Origin: Trichuris trichiura
Taxonomy: Eukaryota > Nematoda > Enoplea > Trichinellida > Trichuridae
Reading direction: 5' to 3'
Assembly (NCBI GenBank): GCA_037903355.1
Contig: JBAJFE010000035.1
Span: 124,001-188,000, forward strand
DNA length: 64,000 nt
Made by a program: the position numbers and the translations under genes. The notes beneath the pieces were generated by a model, which worked only from the letters and a program-made list of their open reading frames with translations, had not been told where the DNA came from and ran no database searches. Below, piece after piece: positions 12,599-24,725 of this stretch. Numbering within the stretch: position 1 is the first letter of the stretch; each line of letters begins with the position of its first letter.

Positions 12599-13008
12599 AT
12601 GTCTATTTCAACCCCTGGTCGGCCGGGCACCATTGGCCCATTGATTCAGGGCCCATTGCAAGATGTTTTTTCCAAGCTGCTGACAATGCAGGGCACGCCG
12701 TGCGAAAATTTCGAGCTCAACTACATGCGATGCGTCGAAGCCTACGGGCACATACTGGCAAAGCGTTACTGCGATTTGGAGCTGCGCGACTTCTACGAAT
12801 GCTACTATCATACGAAAAGCGTTAGCGACCAACTTTTGTTCTTAACCACGGGCAAAAATGGTTTTTTCAGGAGCAACGCTTCCACAAAATCCGTGAGGAA
12901 CGAATGCGCCAGTTTCTGAACGGTGAGCGGGACCGCCCCTTTGAGGAAGAGAAGGTCCCTCTTCATGCTTCAAGCGAGGACTATTTCAGTCATAATCGCG
13001 TCTGGTAG
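12599..13008 (+). CDS. NDUFS5: NADH dehydrogenase iron-sulfur protein 5 (complex I 15 kDa subunit)
   Basis: Two exons, 12599-12820 and 12871-13008, separated by a 50-base intron, encode 119 residues, close to the family's 105-125. NDUFS5 is an accessory subunit of mitochondrial complex I on the intermembrane-space side. The protein has the twin CX9C pattern of the family: C-ENFELNYMR-C and C-DLELRDFYE-C, which form the disulfide-linked helical hairpin oxidised by the MIA40 system. The N-terminal GPLIQGPLQDVF and the basic second exon (EQRFHKIREERMRQF) also fit nematode NDUFS5. No cleaved presequence is seen, as expected. An acceptor-like CGACTTACAG near 12500 could be a cis- or trans-splice site for the 5' UTR. 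AATAAA follows at 13159. Confidence 0.9.
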
Positions 13009-13158
13009 TTACTGGTCAAAATAAGCTTCCAAACCCTCCCTTGGTTGGCGTTTATGAACTTTCCATTTTGTTCTTTCTTTAGGTAATGTCTTTCACGGCG
13101 AATTATTGCCGCCGTTCGCGTATTGTAGGTTATTTCCCATTACTACTAAAAGGGCTGA

Positions 13159-13164
13159 AATAAA
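13159..13164 (+). terminator. Poly(A) signal AATAAA for NDUFS5
   Basis: A canonical hexamer lies about 150 bases after the NDUFS5 stop codon, within GCTGAAATAAAAAATG. Confidence 0.45.
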
Positions 13165-16041
13165 AAATGTTTCGTTCTGGTCTGTTTATTGTACAGTGTT
13201 GAGTAAGAGGCTGGCAATGAATGTAACTGCAATAAAAAGTGGAATGCAGAACAAAATAAAAGCAGAATAAAATAGTCGGCATACTAAGCAGTAAGCGCAA
13301 AGCAGGACGGTCGCGCGCTTTCCAAAAAGGAACCTGCATTTGTCTGACTGTAGGGTGCATCATCGACAAGACCCTTGTTTTGTTCTAACGATAGCGATTC
13401 GCAGCAAGAGCAACGAAACTAATTGCTGTAGGATTTTTACGCCTGTAAAATTACTATGAAATTGTTTTCCCCTACCAGACTTAGCTCTATTTTAGAAAGC
13501 GTAAAAAAATTTTTTTTTCATTGCCTATTCCACACTCAGCGTAAGGCTTCTTTTATTGAAAGATAAAAATTTAATTCACAAATGCCAGTGCTCTTGCAAA
13601 AACGTGGTTGTATAAGCGCATCCATTTTTCGATATTTTTTATACTTTTATATGACATCTGCTGAAGAAAAAAAAGAAAATGTGCAGCTTCAATGCTACAA
13701 ATTTAAAAAACCTGTTCTGATTAGTTGTCAAGTCATTTTAATTGATGACAACCTGCATTTACTATTTTTGTATTTATCTCCCCGACGTTGCTCAAACTCG
13801 ATTTCGGATCGTTATCGATCTGAAATTTATTTTTAAACTTAAATTAGTTAAAGTTTTTATTTTTTCCCCTCACTGAATAAGCGGTTTTGCAAGTGCCGTA
13901 CAAGTTCGGCTAATAGTTCAATGCCAGATAAAAACATACAGACGCAAAAATGTGCGCCGCTTTTTTACGTTTGCGTTAATTAGGTTGAAGAAAAGTTTAT
14001 TGAACTCAGGTTTTTTAAAACGACCTTCTATGTCGAGGGTTACGCCTGCTTTTGAAACTTCTTCGGCAGGGTTGTTCTGCACAACTTTTTACCAAATAAA
14101 AATATCACATTCCTTTCCGTGGAGCTTTTTTCATCCTTGCCATGTCGATGTTTTGCTAATGAACGAAATGGGGGTCATGACGAGTGCGTTCGCCAGTGTA
14201 TGAGAAATGCAGGTTCTTTTATGGCGAAAATGAGTCCACGATGTTCTGCCTTTGCTGAACTGCATGCCGTCTATCCTGTTTTGCTTTTATCTACACCTAA
14301 GCAAGATATGTCCGTTATGTGTACGAAAAAGTTTAGGCAAAAGCAGTACAGAAAAGCTGAAAATCTACAGTATGACAGTGGGATGCAAAAACGACGAAAT
14401 TCAATTAAGCGCTATGGGGAACAGATGAATAGCTCGCCGCAATGAAGAAACGCCGAGATTAATTGAATGAACTATTGAGAACGTAAAAATCGGCAAAGAG
14501 CCTCCTGAGTGGACGCATTATGGGAAACGTTGTTTAGTCACGTTTGCCGTAGAAGCAACCCTTAAAATTCGACATTTAACAATCCCACAAGAAATTTTTC
14601 CTAGTTCCCTTTATTGAAAAAACAAAATTCGCGAGCGCGCGTGAAAAAGCAATTTTTCCACTCCTTTCAGCACTTGATAGCAAAACTATTTTAAGGCATC
14701 AAAGCCCGCGCTTAATCGCTTGTCCCATACCTTCGGAGACGGAGGGAAAAAAAGTTAAAAGTAGCAGTGGGCCACCTATGACAAACAATTGGCCATTTCT
14801 CTAAAGAATGAATCTTTAAGGTGTCAAAAGAATATCAAAACAAGGCTGCCTGTAAGATGCAAAACTTTGGTCCTAAAACGAAAATAGACGAGGGATCCAT
14901 TTGTTGTTTTCTCTGAAATAAAACTGTGCTTTTATAAGCATGCTTAATTTATTTGTCTGACCAAAGGCAGTTTACAGAAAAAACAATATACACAACTTCG
15001 CTACTACGACCGAAGCGTAAAACCATGCAGTTACAATCTCTACGAATTGCCGTCAATGATTACTCGTCTTCTTTTCTTTAGCGCTAGCTTCAAAGTACCT
15101 ATTTTTACTTAATTACTTACTGTCAGTTTGAAAAACACAGCTTGTTTTTGCGCACACTGAAATTTCAGCAGGAGTGCCGAAGGCAAAAGCTTTCAAGAAA
15201 AAAATCGAGTATTTTTCTAGCTGGTTTTCACGTCGACAAAATCTAGCCATGACGACGCAGTGCGGTGCTAAATTCAAAAACTATTTTCTACTACTTCCAT
15301 TAGATAACATGCGCACGAAGAAACAATGAAGCAGACAGATTACAGCTTTGCTACCATTGGTTGAAATCCTTACGGATCACGTGGTACACATTCGGTTGAG
15401 TGACGATTCCGACGGAGAAAACTGCAATAACAATGGTTCGTCAACGGATAATTACAGGATAAAGCTAATCAAACGCTCATACAACATACAGCTCAGTTAT
15501 TAATTAATCAACTCTAAAAAAACGTCAAAAATGGTTGCTCGATGCGCCTTGCGCGACAACAGCAATAGTTGCTAATGTTCGGCCAAAAGTTGGAGCGTTG
15601 TGAATGCAAAGTCGTCTTTCAAATTTTTCAACCTTGACGACAATGCCGCGTGGTTTATTCTAACCGTTTTACAAAGTAAAAGATGACAGAAAAGGTCATA
15701 CTGATTTAGTTCAAGCGACCTATGACGTCAGAGAAGTCAAAGATGACAACTGAGAGACTGCGCTGCAAATAGGTGCCAACGAAAGGACGCGTCGGAAAAA
15801 ATTTAAACATTATCAACTCGCTGTGGTTTACGCGAGCGAAGTTCCTGAAAAGCAAGAGTCAAAGCATGGCCGAACAGGTAAAAGACACGCATTTACTAGA
15901 GCAACCTGTCGTAATAATATTAACGACATTTTCAAAATAATGTTTCATATTAGACGCCGCGAAAGCTGTGCAAGACAAGCGATGCCATAAGTAAAAGTAA
16001 ATAATCGAACTAGAAAACGCCGACAGTTGTAAACGGTAGAA
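13165..16041. other. Intergenic region, no recognised gene
   Basis: This stretch separates the convergent NDUFS5 (+) and DNAJB6-like (-) genes. It is AT-rich with homopolymer runs, for example a T run near 13510. One repeat copy lies at 14200-14380. The open frames of up to about 108 codons do not resemble any family I know. Confidence 0.5.
14200..14380. repeat. Degenerate copy of the fold-back element family
   Basis: It begins with TGAGAAATGCAGGTTC and ends near TACAGTATGAC (14366-14376), the same flanking words as the copy at 24.6 kb. Internal parts TGTTCTGCC and TATCCTGTTTTGC are diverged remnants of the arms. Confidence 0.5.
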
Positions 16042-18587
16042 TTACTTTAGGAATTTGTGCAACTTCGACGGACGCGCCTGCTTGTTGTTGACGGTACGCG
16101 ACTTTAAGCGACCATCCTCAATCACCTCTACCGTCTCTTTTTCGTTTTCCACAACCCTAAAAAATGTCAACACACCGTATAGCTTGATGAAATTTAAATT
16201 TATGCAAATGCTCACGTTTTCGTCACGACGTTTTTTCCATTAATCACCGCCGATGTAGTCATTGTTTTCCTAACCTTTGCTGCCTTTCCAGGCTGCCCAC
16301 TGGTAAAAGTTGTCGTGGATACGTAGCTATCAAAGAAAACTTAGCTTTCTTGATCGTAGAAGCTGAACAACCTACCTCGGGCCTTGTCCATTGTGCGTGT
16401 GAAAGCTGTCGTCAAAATTTGACTTAAACATGGACGAAGCAGTGGCCATCATCCCAAAAGGAGATACCGTGGCAGATTGTCCTAAGATAGAAAAAAAACG
16501 ACCTTAATCAATCAGTAGCCGAGACTAAGAAAAGCATCTTAAAAAAAAATGAAAAACGTATACAAACAATTGTACGCATAAAAAAAGGAAACTTAAATTA
16601 CGTCGCATCAATGGACCGGCGAAAAAGTCGTCTACGTCGTTCATAACGTTGAAACCCATTGACGAGAAAACGTCAAAACCAGCGAAAAGGTCTTGGAAAG
16701 GATCGCGGTGACCGAAGAACTCGAAAAACACGTCGAACGGCGAACGGAAGGTGAATTCATCGAAATGATGGCCGTTTCTTGCTCCATGAGCTCCACCGTT
16801 TGCTTTTAGACCGTCGACTCCATAGCGATCGTAAAGTGTTCTTTTGTTAGCTGCAACAACGCACTCAATCGTCAACAAATTCAAATGAACTTTATTAAAA
16901 GCGACATACGATCGCTGAGCACTTCGTACGCCTCGCTAATCTCTTTGAACTTCTTCTCTGCTTCTACTTTGTTGTGCGGATTCTTGTCAGGATGCCAACG
17001 CAGAGCAAGACGACGGTAACTGCAAGAAAAGCTTTATAATTAACCTGTATCACACCACTGCTATTTATCAATACATCCCGCCATAAGACGCGCGCTGCTC
17101 CGCTCTTAGACGACTTAAACATTGGAAAAACACAAGTTCTAAATTTTCTATCTAATAAATACCATTCCAGTTGGTATTGTCCAACGGCGTAAATTAAGTG
17201 TTCAGTTTTTGAAATCAGTCGGCTGGAAACATTCATCCCCAAAGCTATAATTCAGCCCAAATGAATAAACAATATCTAGCAAGCTCATGAATCTAAATTC
17301 GTACAGTATGCCATGGTACCTGCTTTTCATAATATGCAGCTTACATAATCGCTGCGGACATACGCTACGCGCAGAAAAGGGACAGAAAGCGACTAAATAA
17401 CGCGAATTGTAAAGTACGAATAAGCAAAGAAAAAGCTATCAAGAAATTTTTCAACAAATACGCGCCGAGCTGTGCCAAAGGACGCTTTGTGTACCATAAC
17501 CGGTTGCCGAATGGTTGGAATTCTATCAGCCGGCGGAACTGGTCGAACGAGAAAAAAAATGTTTTTCCAAAAAATTCCGCTCGAAACAAGAGGAAACGAC
17601 AATGAAAAAATTAGCATGTTTCGCGCTGAATCGTGGCAAAAATGAAGTAGCCAAAAAGGGAGCCTATTTTCGATGTTTGGACAAACTTAAGGACGAATTG
17701 GGAAGTTCGGAAGGAAGTGGTAACAAAAAAGCGTCAAAGCAGCGCTAGGACGCGTACTAAGCGATTGCGGCGACGTTGGCGGTACAACAAGGTAGTCGAT
17801 AGTAGTTTCGCGCCTTGATTGAGAGCATACAGCAAAGTCATTGATCAAAATTGAATAGAAGCCTCACAACGCGTAAGCTGTTATGGACACTAAAAGACTA
17901 AAAAACAGAAGACAAAAAAAACAAAAATTTAACGGCGCGGCTAATCTTCTAGAATGAGCTGTGAGAATGAATCATAAGTCAGTAACTACCATCTGATAAA
18001 CGCCTAGATGATTGAAGTCGATGAAAACATGATAAAAAGGAAAAGATTTCAATTCATATTTATTATTGGTCCTATGACAAGTTGGAAGTTAAGCGCCGTG
18101 CCAGGTTTTCCGCTCCGCCGTATCGGGAGTCGAGCATGGAGGAAAGTAAACAATCCCTAACGCCGCTGCGGCAAATAAAAGCCACTTACATGTCTAGTGG
18201 CACACTTCATCAGCTCAACTTTGCTCTCGGCCAAATAGGCGTGAATGGAAGCAAAGATATGACCGACAGAAAACGTTTAGTTGAAAAGTCTGCTACAATC
18301 ACTCCATTGAAGAATAGTTGAAAAAAAACTAAGAAAACCGGTCGAAACTACCCACTGCGCTTCTGACGCAAGGTGAACTGCAACTAAGGCCCTTCTTCGC
18401 GCGAAACGTTGGGAATCGATTCGACTGGTCGGTAAGGAAAAAGGGGAAATGCTTTGAATGACGCCCACATTTGAACAAGGCAATCAACTTACGCTTTCTT
18501 TACTTCCTGATCATTGGCGCCGGTGGTGATACCCAACACTTCGTAGTACGATATGTGCTGAGTATTTCTATGTAAGCCTGAACTCAT
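16042..18587 (-). CDS. DNAJB6: DNAJB6-type class B J-domain co-chaperone
   Basis: Six exons on the minus strand (18587-18493, 17019-16910, 16850-16602, 16481-16376, 16326-16216, 16156-16042) join in phase to 261 residues, close to the short DNAJB6 isoforms. Residues about 13-80 form the J domain ([27 protein letters not shown] split over two exons) with the HPD motif in RWHPDKNP that stimulates Hsp70 ATPase. Next comes a Gly/Phe-rich region ([18 protein letters not shown], about 95-140), then a Ser/Thr-rich stretch ([18 protein letters not shown]). The C-terminus, [14 protein letters not shown] then [20 protein letters not shown], matches the DNAJB6 family end. DNAJB6 relatives suppress aggregation; that role is inferred. 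The first intron is about 1.5 kb; the rest are short. Paralogues such as DNAJB2/3/8 are possible. Confidence 0.9.
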
Positions 18588-21272
18588 TCCTGAAAAAAAT
18601 AAATATTATTACGGACCTCACAAGCGACTAGGCCAAAGACCACTAATGTTTAAGCATTACTCGCAGCGAGTACATGTTCGTATTTTTAAAAACCCAACAA
18701 GGAACACCAATAACAGCACATAAGCTAGTGACAAAACTCAACCCTAATTTGCCAGTGAGGAGTTACTAGACATGAAAAAACTAAATGTGCGTCGGCATGA
18801 AACCAATATCGATTGCTTAAACGTATATGACATGGTTAATTTGACTATGTACCTTGTCACCACTCCTTCCCAACGGGCAACGAACTCCAGCCGCCAAATG
18901 GATCGGCGATGCAACAAAACAAGAAGATTTGTATGCGCCTAACTACAAATACAGTAATTAGGTGCGCAGGTACACCAACAAAGTACACGCATTTTAAACA
19001 AACTTAAATAATATCAGCTTCCCAGAGATACTCCTTAACAATTATGGGGTTACAAGCTTAAAAGCAAAGCTGAAAAACGCATTTTAATTTTGAATACGCC
19101 GGAAACTTGCTTTTTCAGGCAGTCGATGAAATCTAAGCGCGACGTAGTCAGGAAATTCAAACTGACGTACAGAAAAGGAAAGAACAAAGGAAACTTTAAA
19201 AGAGTGGCAACAAAATTTTTAAAAAAATGGTACCGGCATGTTGTTGTACATATTGGTTCAAATGTTAAGCATATGAAATGTGTTGGCGCCAGAAAATCAA
19301 GCCTTAACAGTGCGCACCCGAAAGCGCAACTGTTATTTCTTTGGAATATCTTCGCGCTATTTAGCTGCCTTTAACTTCAAAGTATTCCTTACATGCTTTG
19401 CTATCGTTACACTAAGCCATCAGATCAACCAAATTTCCAAACTGTGCTGCTTGACTGCGACTAATTTAAAAGCGGGATAAGCTGGCTTGACGCAGAAAAT
19501 CTTCCAAGTATTACCGACTAGCAAACAAGTTTATTAACCTGTGAAGTCCACCACATGTATACATTGTGCACTAACGGTATATAATCCAATCCTGCTTATT
19601 ATTACTTGTGGTGGGAAAAGGAAAGTATGGTACGTCGAGGAAAAGAAAGAAACCATAGGCCTATCATAACGGCTCTTGTTTAGCTATCGCGATATTATAT
19701 TAATGTAAAGAAAAGTTGATGCAAAGAACCTCGAGCGTTGGCGATCCAAATAGTTAGCCTATAACATTATTTTACAGCCGCTAAAGTCTGTTCAATAACA
19801 CTGACTTCTTGATTGCTGAAGGCCTAATGTACCTACTTTCCATTCTTTACTTCTGCGGATTACTGTATCATTGGAGAGCGATAGGAAGAAAAGCCTCTAA
19901 CTTCCATAGAATATATCGTATTCAAAGATGATCTGTTTGAACGAAATTGCTTTGAATAATTTGCATGAATAAACTTTAAGCATGGTAACGACTATCCGAC
20001 GTTGTAATGCTTTCGTACAAGCTAACTTGAACTTATTAAGCCACTCGCAGCTCTAAAAAGTTGCATGTTTTGTTAGAACAACAGTTCATCAATAAAACAT
20101 CTATTACGCGTCAATATTAATTTTTAATTACTGCTCAATCTTCAAACAATCTAATTTCGTTAATTTATTGCTTTATAAAAAATTGCAAAAACGATGTCGG
20201 TCCACCTACTCTGTAGGAGAGTAACAGTTCAGTAAATGTAATAATGGCAAACTGAAATCGTACCTTAACCGTTAAAAAACCACCTAAAAAACGGCTAAAG
20301 ACGTCAATGTCTGTTGTTAGGATTAAACTGCTTTAAGGATTCCTCGGCGCATATTACTTACTTACTGGAAAAAAACTACAGTATACCCAGTTAGAAGGTT
20401 CCGAAATCAGTTAATAATCCAGTAGCCCTCTGTTCGTTTCGTATTTGTTAACGGAGAACACAGTTCGAGCGCAGAAAGTTCAGTTAAGAATTTGAATGAA
20501 GAAAACACTGTTCATTGAGAAGAAATTGCAGCACCGCCAAAACCGGACGGCCTCGGTGGCGTGTCAAAGGCTTTCTCCGCTGACGGGAAATCAAACCTGT
20601 TTCATCGGAACGAAAAGTGTTGAAAAGTTAAATTAAATCTGATAATCGCTGTCGTAGTTTGGAAATGCCCCGAAGCTTTTCTAAAAATGATGAAAGAATT
20701 TCTTAGCTCTCGAACAAGACATTAATTAAGGAAATAAAGCTAGAAACCAACGAATAGCAACTGCATGCAACGCTGCTTTATTATATGCAATTTTTTAGGA
20801 TTAAATTGTGCATAGTTGACTGCTTCCGCGTCAGGATAAAATGAAATTTTATTTTACGACCATGTTGAGCATGTGTCAGTTTAATGGAAAGACAATTCCA
20901 AGATAAAACAAAAAATGAATTTCAAATAGTTTCAGCAAAACTTTTTGCCGTCTCTTTTTCAAAAGGAAGAAGCGCGCTGTGGATTGAGCATAATTTTTAC
21001 GCGGCGGTGCAGGTCATTCACTTTAGCATATGGTTTCAAAGTTATTTTTAAGCTGTTAACCGATAAGCGCGGTTTAAAACAGCATAGAAATCTTGGCAAG
21101 GTAACATGATTTGACGCTTCCATGAGAGTTCGAATTTGAACATTTCGATTCGCAGGTTTTTCATTGTACATCAAACTCAACTTACGAGCAGGCAGACACT
21201 ACTATCGTGAAGATACGTCTCATACGTGCAACCATGCTGTACAATATGGACCGCTCAATTAACTGCATCAAA
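18588..21272. other. Intergenic region, no recognised gene
   Basis: This region lies between the divergent DNAJB6-like (-) and membrane protein (+) genes, so it should contain both promoters. I see no tRNA, repeat array or family match. A short coding-like stretch near 20530-20610 (PPKPDGLGGVSKAF) has no continuation and was not called. Confidence 0.45.
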
Positions 21273-23317
21273 ATGAGCTGGAGAAAACTTAGTTTAGCCT
21301 ATCTGCTAATCATGGTACTTACCGCATTAGGGAAAAATTCTCCTTTCGTTCCATTCTTGTGCCCCAGTAGTCTTTTAAAGAACAAATTTGTAGGAATTTC
21401 CAAAAAATGGACCAACAGTTGTTTGACGATTCATTCGCCAGCTATGCTCGGTATTAGGTCTCCGATTCCTACTTTAGATTACCTACAGAGAGCCGAAAAG
21501 TTCTGCACCGAAACGTACAGTGGTCACAACGGAACATCTCAATGGCCAAAGTATATAAAAGAAGATGAAATTAGAGAATTGATGGACACGTCCGACATGA
21601 GCACGTCTTTCTTTCTTCTATGGCCGAACAACTTTTCGTTTAACTTTGACAATAACGCATACACGCCTACCTACACGGAGCTTTGCTCCAGTTGCCCACA
21701 TAGGCCTTTTTTAACCGCTGACTTTAGTACGCAAATGTCAGTCAAATACAAAGCTTCAAAGGACTTGATTGGCTCTATAGTGGGAAAGGAACCGAGAAAA
21801 CTGTGCTTCTCGTTTGACGTATTCCAACCGAGTGCGCAGCGGATATTTGCTTGCGACGAATACTTTCAATGGGATGGCTTTGCCTGCTACCATTCGCCCT
21901 TTGATCCATGCGAAGTGACCAAAGAGTGCCAATTTGACAGGTATTCAAATCTCTGCATAGTGAAACAGAGTCGATGGTCGTGGCTCTTCAAGATTAGCTG
22001 TACACGACAAAGGCCAACTTACGCTACCGATATCAATTGTCCATGTGATCCATGCAAAAATAGTGAGTGGTCACAATGGTCACCTGTTGATGTTGCCTGC
22101 GGAAGGGTAACGAAACGAAGGTATCGCGTTAAGACGGGAAGAGTGCATAAGCGTTGCGGATATGATGACGACGATTGCTGCTATGACCAAATGGTGGTAG
22201 ACTTAGGCAGCTGCGGAAGACAATTGGAAGAAAAACGTATTTCCTATTATTTTTTCAAAATTCAAAAGCCTTTAATTCTATATTTTTTATTTTAAGTACC
22301 TCTGAACACTAACAAATAACCTTTACACAGTCTTTGTTTAGTCAGCGCGATAAAATCCGCTAAATTAAGTTTAGACTTGGCAATTCAAAAGGTGTTATCA
22401 AATCTATATCATTCAGAGTTCAAGAATGCTGTTCTCTAACCGAGGTACTTAGCAACTTTAAGGTCGCAACAGATTTCAGATTTCGAGAATCATGAAGCTA
22501 TCCTTGCAAATGTAGGCTTGGTCAAACGCATCTATGCTCATTAACCAAAGATAGCATATAAGTCAAATGGAGTAATTTTATAAATATATCGTTAACAGAA
22601 ACGGGTTTTATTTTGAAAGACTCCTTAGTCTCTGCAACATTACCACAAACTATAAATCTCCTTTCTGCATGCGTCATGATTTATATAAATGTTCGTAATG
22701 CTGTACCTGCATTATTCAGGCGAAAAGGACCAAAAGGAACAGGATCAAAAAGCGATGAAAAGTGCGATCATAGTTCTTAGTGTTTCGCTTGGCATTCTGG
22801 TCGTAATAGTCATTGGCGCCAAACTAGGAACGAGAAAAGCAGTATGCGTTTATTTCGTCCAACCGGCTAGCAGCCATAAAACTTTTTGAAATGATACGAC
22901 GCATTTATAGTTCAGAACGCTTACGGAAGATTTAAGAGATTTTTAAGTGATTTACAAAATATGGATAATATTACGTTATCTACAAGGATTCAAAATTCTT
23001 TTTTGACAGTGCCCTGCACGTGGGTTTGTTTCTTCTTATTTTTGTGCCATACTGAAACAAGTTGCTATCGAAAATTATCATAGGCAAATTCATTTAACTG
23101 TCCTACAAATAACGGGTACACTGATTCTCAGGTACACTTCGACCTCATTGAGAAATCATTCGCGTACAATAGGCGTATTTTGACGTAAACAAATTGAAAG
23201 TTCAACATTATTATGTTAAATTTTTAGAAATCACGGAAAGACCGTGCATCATCACCTGAAATGTCCCAACAAGAAAGGACACGAGAGTCGACAAGAAGAA
23301 GAAGCTCGACACGCTGA
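21273..23317 (+). CDS. Type I membrane protein with a TSP1-like repeat, family unknown
   Basis: Three exons (21273-22236, 22720-22841, 23228-23317) encode 391 residues. I chose the ATG at 21273 because it puts a signal peptide first (MSWRKLSLAYLLIMVLTAL); an in-frame ATG at 21234 is also possible. The ectodomain of about 300 residues is rich in cysteine and aromatic residues. Its first part (NSCLTIHSP, AEKFCTETY, FFLLWPNNFSF, RKLCFSF) loosely recalls a C-type lectin-like fold. It ends in a thrombospondin type 1-like repeat (SEWSQWSPVDVACGRVTKRR) with closing cysteines. Exon 2 encodes a charged linker and one transmembrane helix (AIIVLSVSLGILVVIVIGA). Exon 3 gives a short basic, Arg/Ser-rich cytoplasmic tail. 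The domain order is seen directly; the lectin idea is weak. A surface or adhesion role is inference. Poly(A) signal follows at 23403. Confidence 0.7.
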
Positions 23318-23402
23318 CCCTCAGGAAACTGTGACTAGCGAGCATTACGACATCGATGTTTAAATAATCTTGGCTCGGTAGTATGCAAAGTGCTCATTTA
23401 CA

Positions 23403-23408
23403 AATAAA
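23403..23408 (+). terminator. Poly(A) signal AATAAA for the TSP1-like membrane protein gene
   Basis: The hexamer lies 86 bases after the stop codon of the preceding gene, within ACAAATAAAAG. Confidence 0.5.
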
Positions 23409-24581
23409 AGAAATTTGTAAGCAACGAAAAGCAACGAAAGATCGAGTGTGCAATTAATTTTGCTCATTCGCGGAAGTTTCCAACAAAGTACTGCGCTCAC
23501 TTTGGACTACTCGCTTTTTAATAACCGCCATGCATGTTGGCAAAATGCCGAAACTGGCTTCACTTGTCAAAAATGCTACGAACAGCTGACACGCTAATAT
23601 TGAATTACAATTATTACTGCTAATGTTAATACAGCGGTATTACTTGTAAACGCGCAGTCAGCATTTCCAAAGCATTACGATAACCTGATTTGATAAGTAG
23701 GTACCAGGTGAACAGTGCTTAAACAAAGGTGCTTTCAACCTACCGTTCCTTCAATTTCTGGTTCGCGAACGTATGCAAATAACTACGTTGAGACAATACC
23801 AGGCATTAGGTTAATAGGACCCAGCATCTGCGTCCATTTGGACTACCTGAAATGCGGTATGCAAATACGTAAGCAGATGACGAAGTGTATGCAGAACAAA
23901 GCAAGGAAGCAAAACGTAGCATTGTACCTCCTTTTGGCGGGCAGAACTTTTGGAATTCTGCAAATTGTGTTCTCAAGACATTTCGTCAAAGCAGCGTCGG
24001 ATTGCTAACAAGAAATGCATCGCTGTCGTCAGAGAATGACGCATTGGCATTTTTCAAGAACGCAGGTTGAACATTGAGCACTGGATTGCCCCAACATTAA
24101 ATAATTAACGCTAAGGAAACTTTAATTAGAATCTGCTATGCCGTGAGAAGATCATTGGTAAGAAAGCAAGTGATAATAATGCTCCTATTCTAAAAATTTC
24201 TTTCCGCAGCATCCCAGCGAGTGCTCTTCTTACGTTGCAGAACGCCTCTCTAACACGAACACAACAACAACAAAGTCGCACGGTAAAACTATCGCATAAT
24301 CGAATAATAAGAAAATTTGAATATTCTAATATGCTCACGAAAAATTAGTTATTGTAAAACTACTACACTGCTAGTAAACGACTTGGTCTGTAGCCTAGGT
24401 CTCCATAAGTTTTGTGGCACCAGGTAAACATTGATAGAACAGGATATTTCATTGGCATATTGACGAAGAGCTGTCGTAAATGCTTAAGCACCCCTTCTCC
24501 CAACGTAGGTCCCGTCAGGGGTCCTTAAGGCAAACCTTAACGACAGCTGGCCAGGTCTCGTTATGCACGCCATTGATAGAG

Positions 24582-24725
24582 GAATGCAGGTTCATTTGTG
24601 GCAAACACGAGGCCATCCTGTTCTGCCTTTACATAAACCTAAGCTAAAATGCATGCCTTACATTTAGATTTACATTTAGCTAAGGGCAGAATAGGGTGCC
24701 CAGCAAACTTACAGTATGACATTGG
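24582..24725. repeat. Fold-back (MITE-like) element
   Basis: The arms are CCTGTTCTGCC (about 24616) and GGGCAGAATAGG (about 24684), with AT-rich TTTAG-type repeats between them. The right end reads TTACAGTATGACA, whose reverse complement TGTCATACTGTAA is the proposed terminal motif. The left flank GGAATGCAGGTTC is shared with the copies at 2.3 and 14.2 kb. Confidence 0.65.

Noticed and set aside
12454..12825. 123-codon frame overlapping NDUFS5
   Set aside because: It is out of frame with the twin CX9C protein, which has clear family support.
20530..20615. Short peptide-like stretch PPKPDGLGGVSKAF
   Set aside because: A stop lies just upstream, no exon continues it, and no family was recognised.
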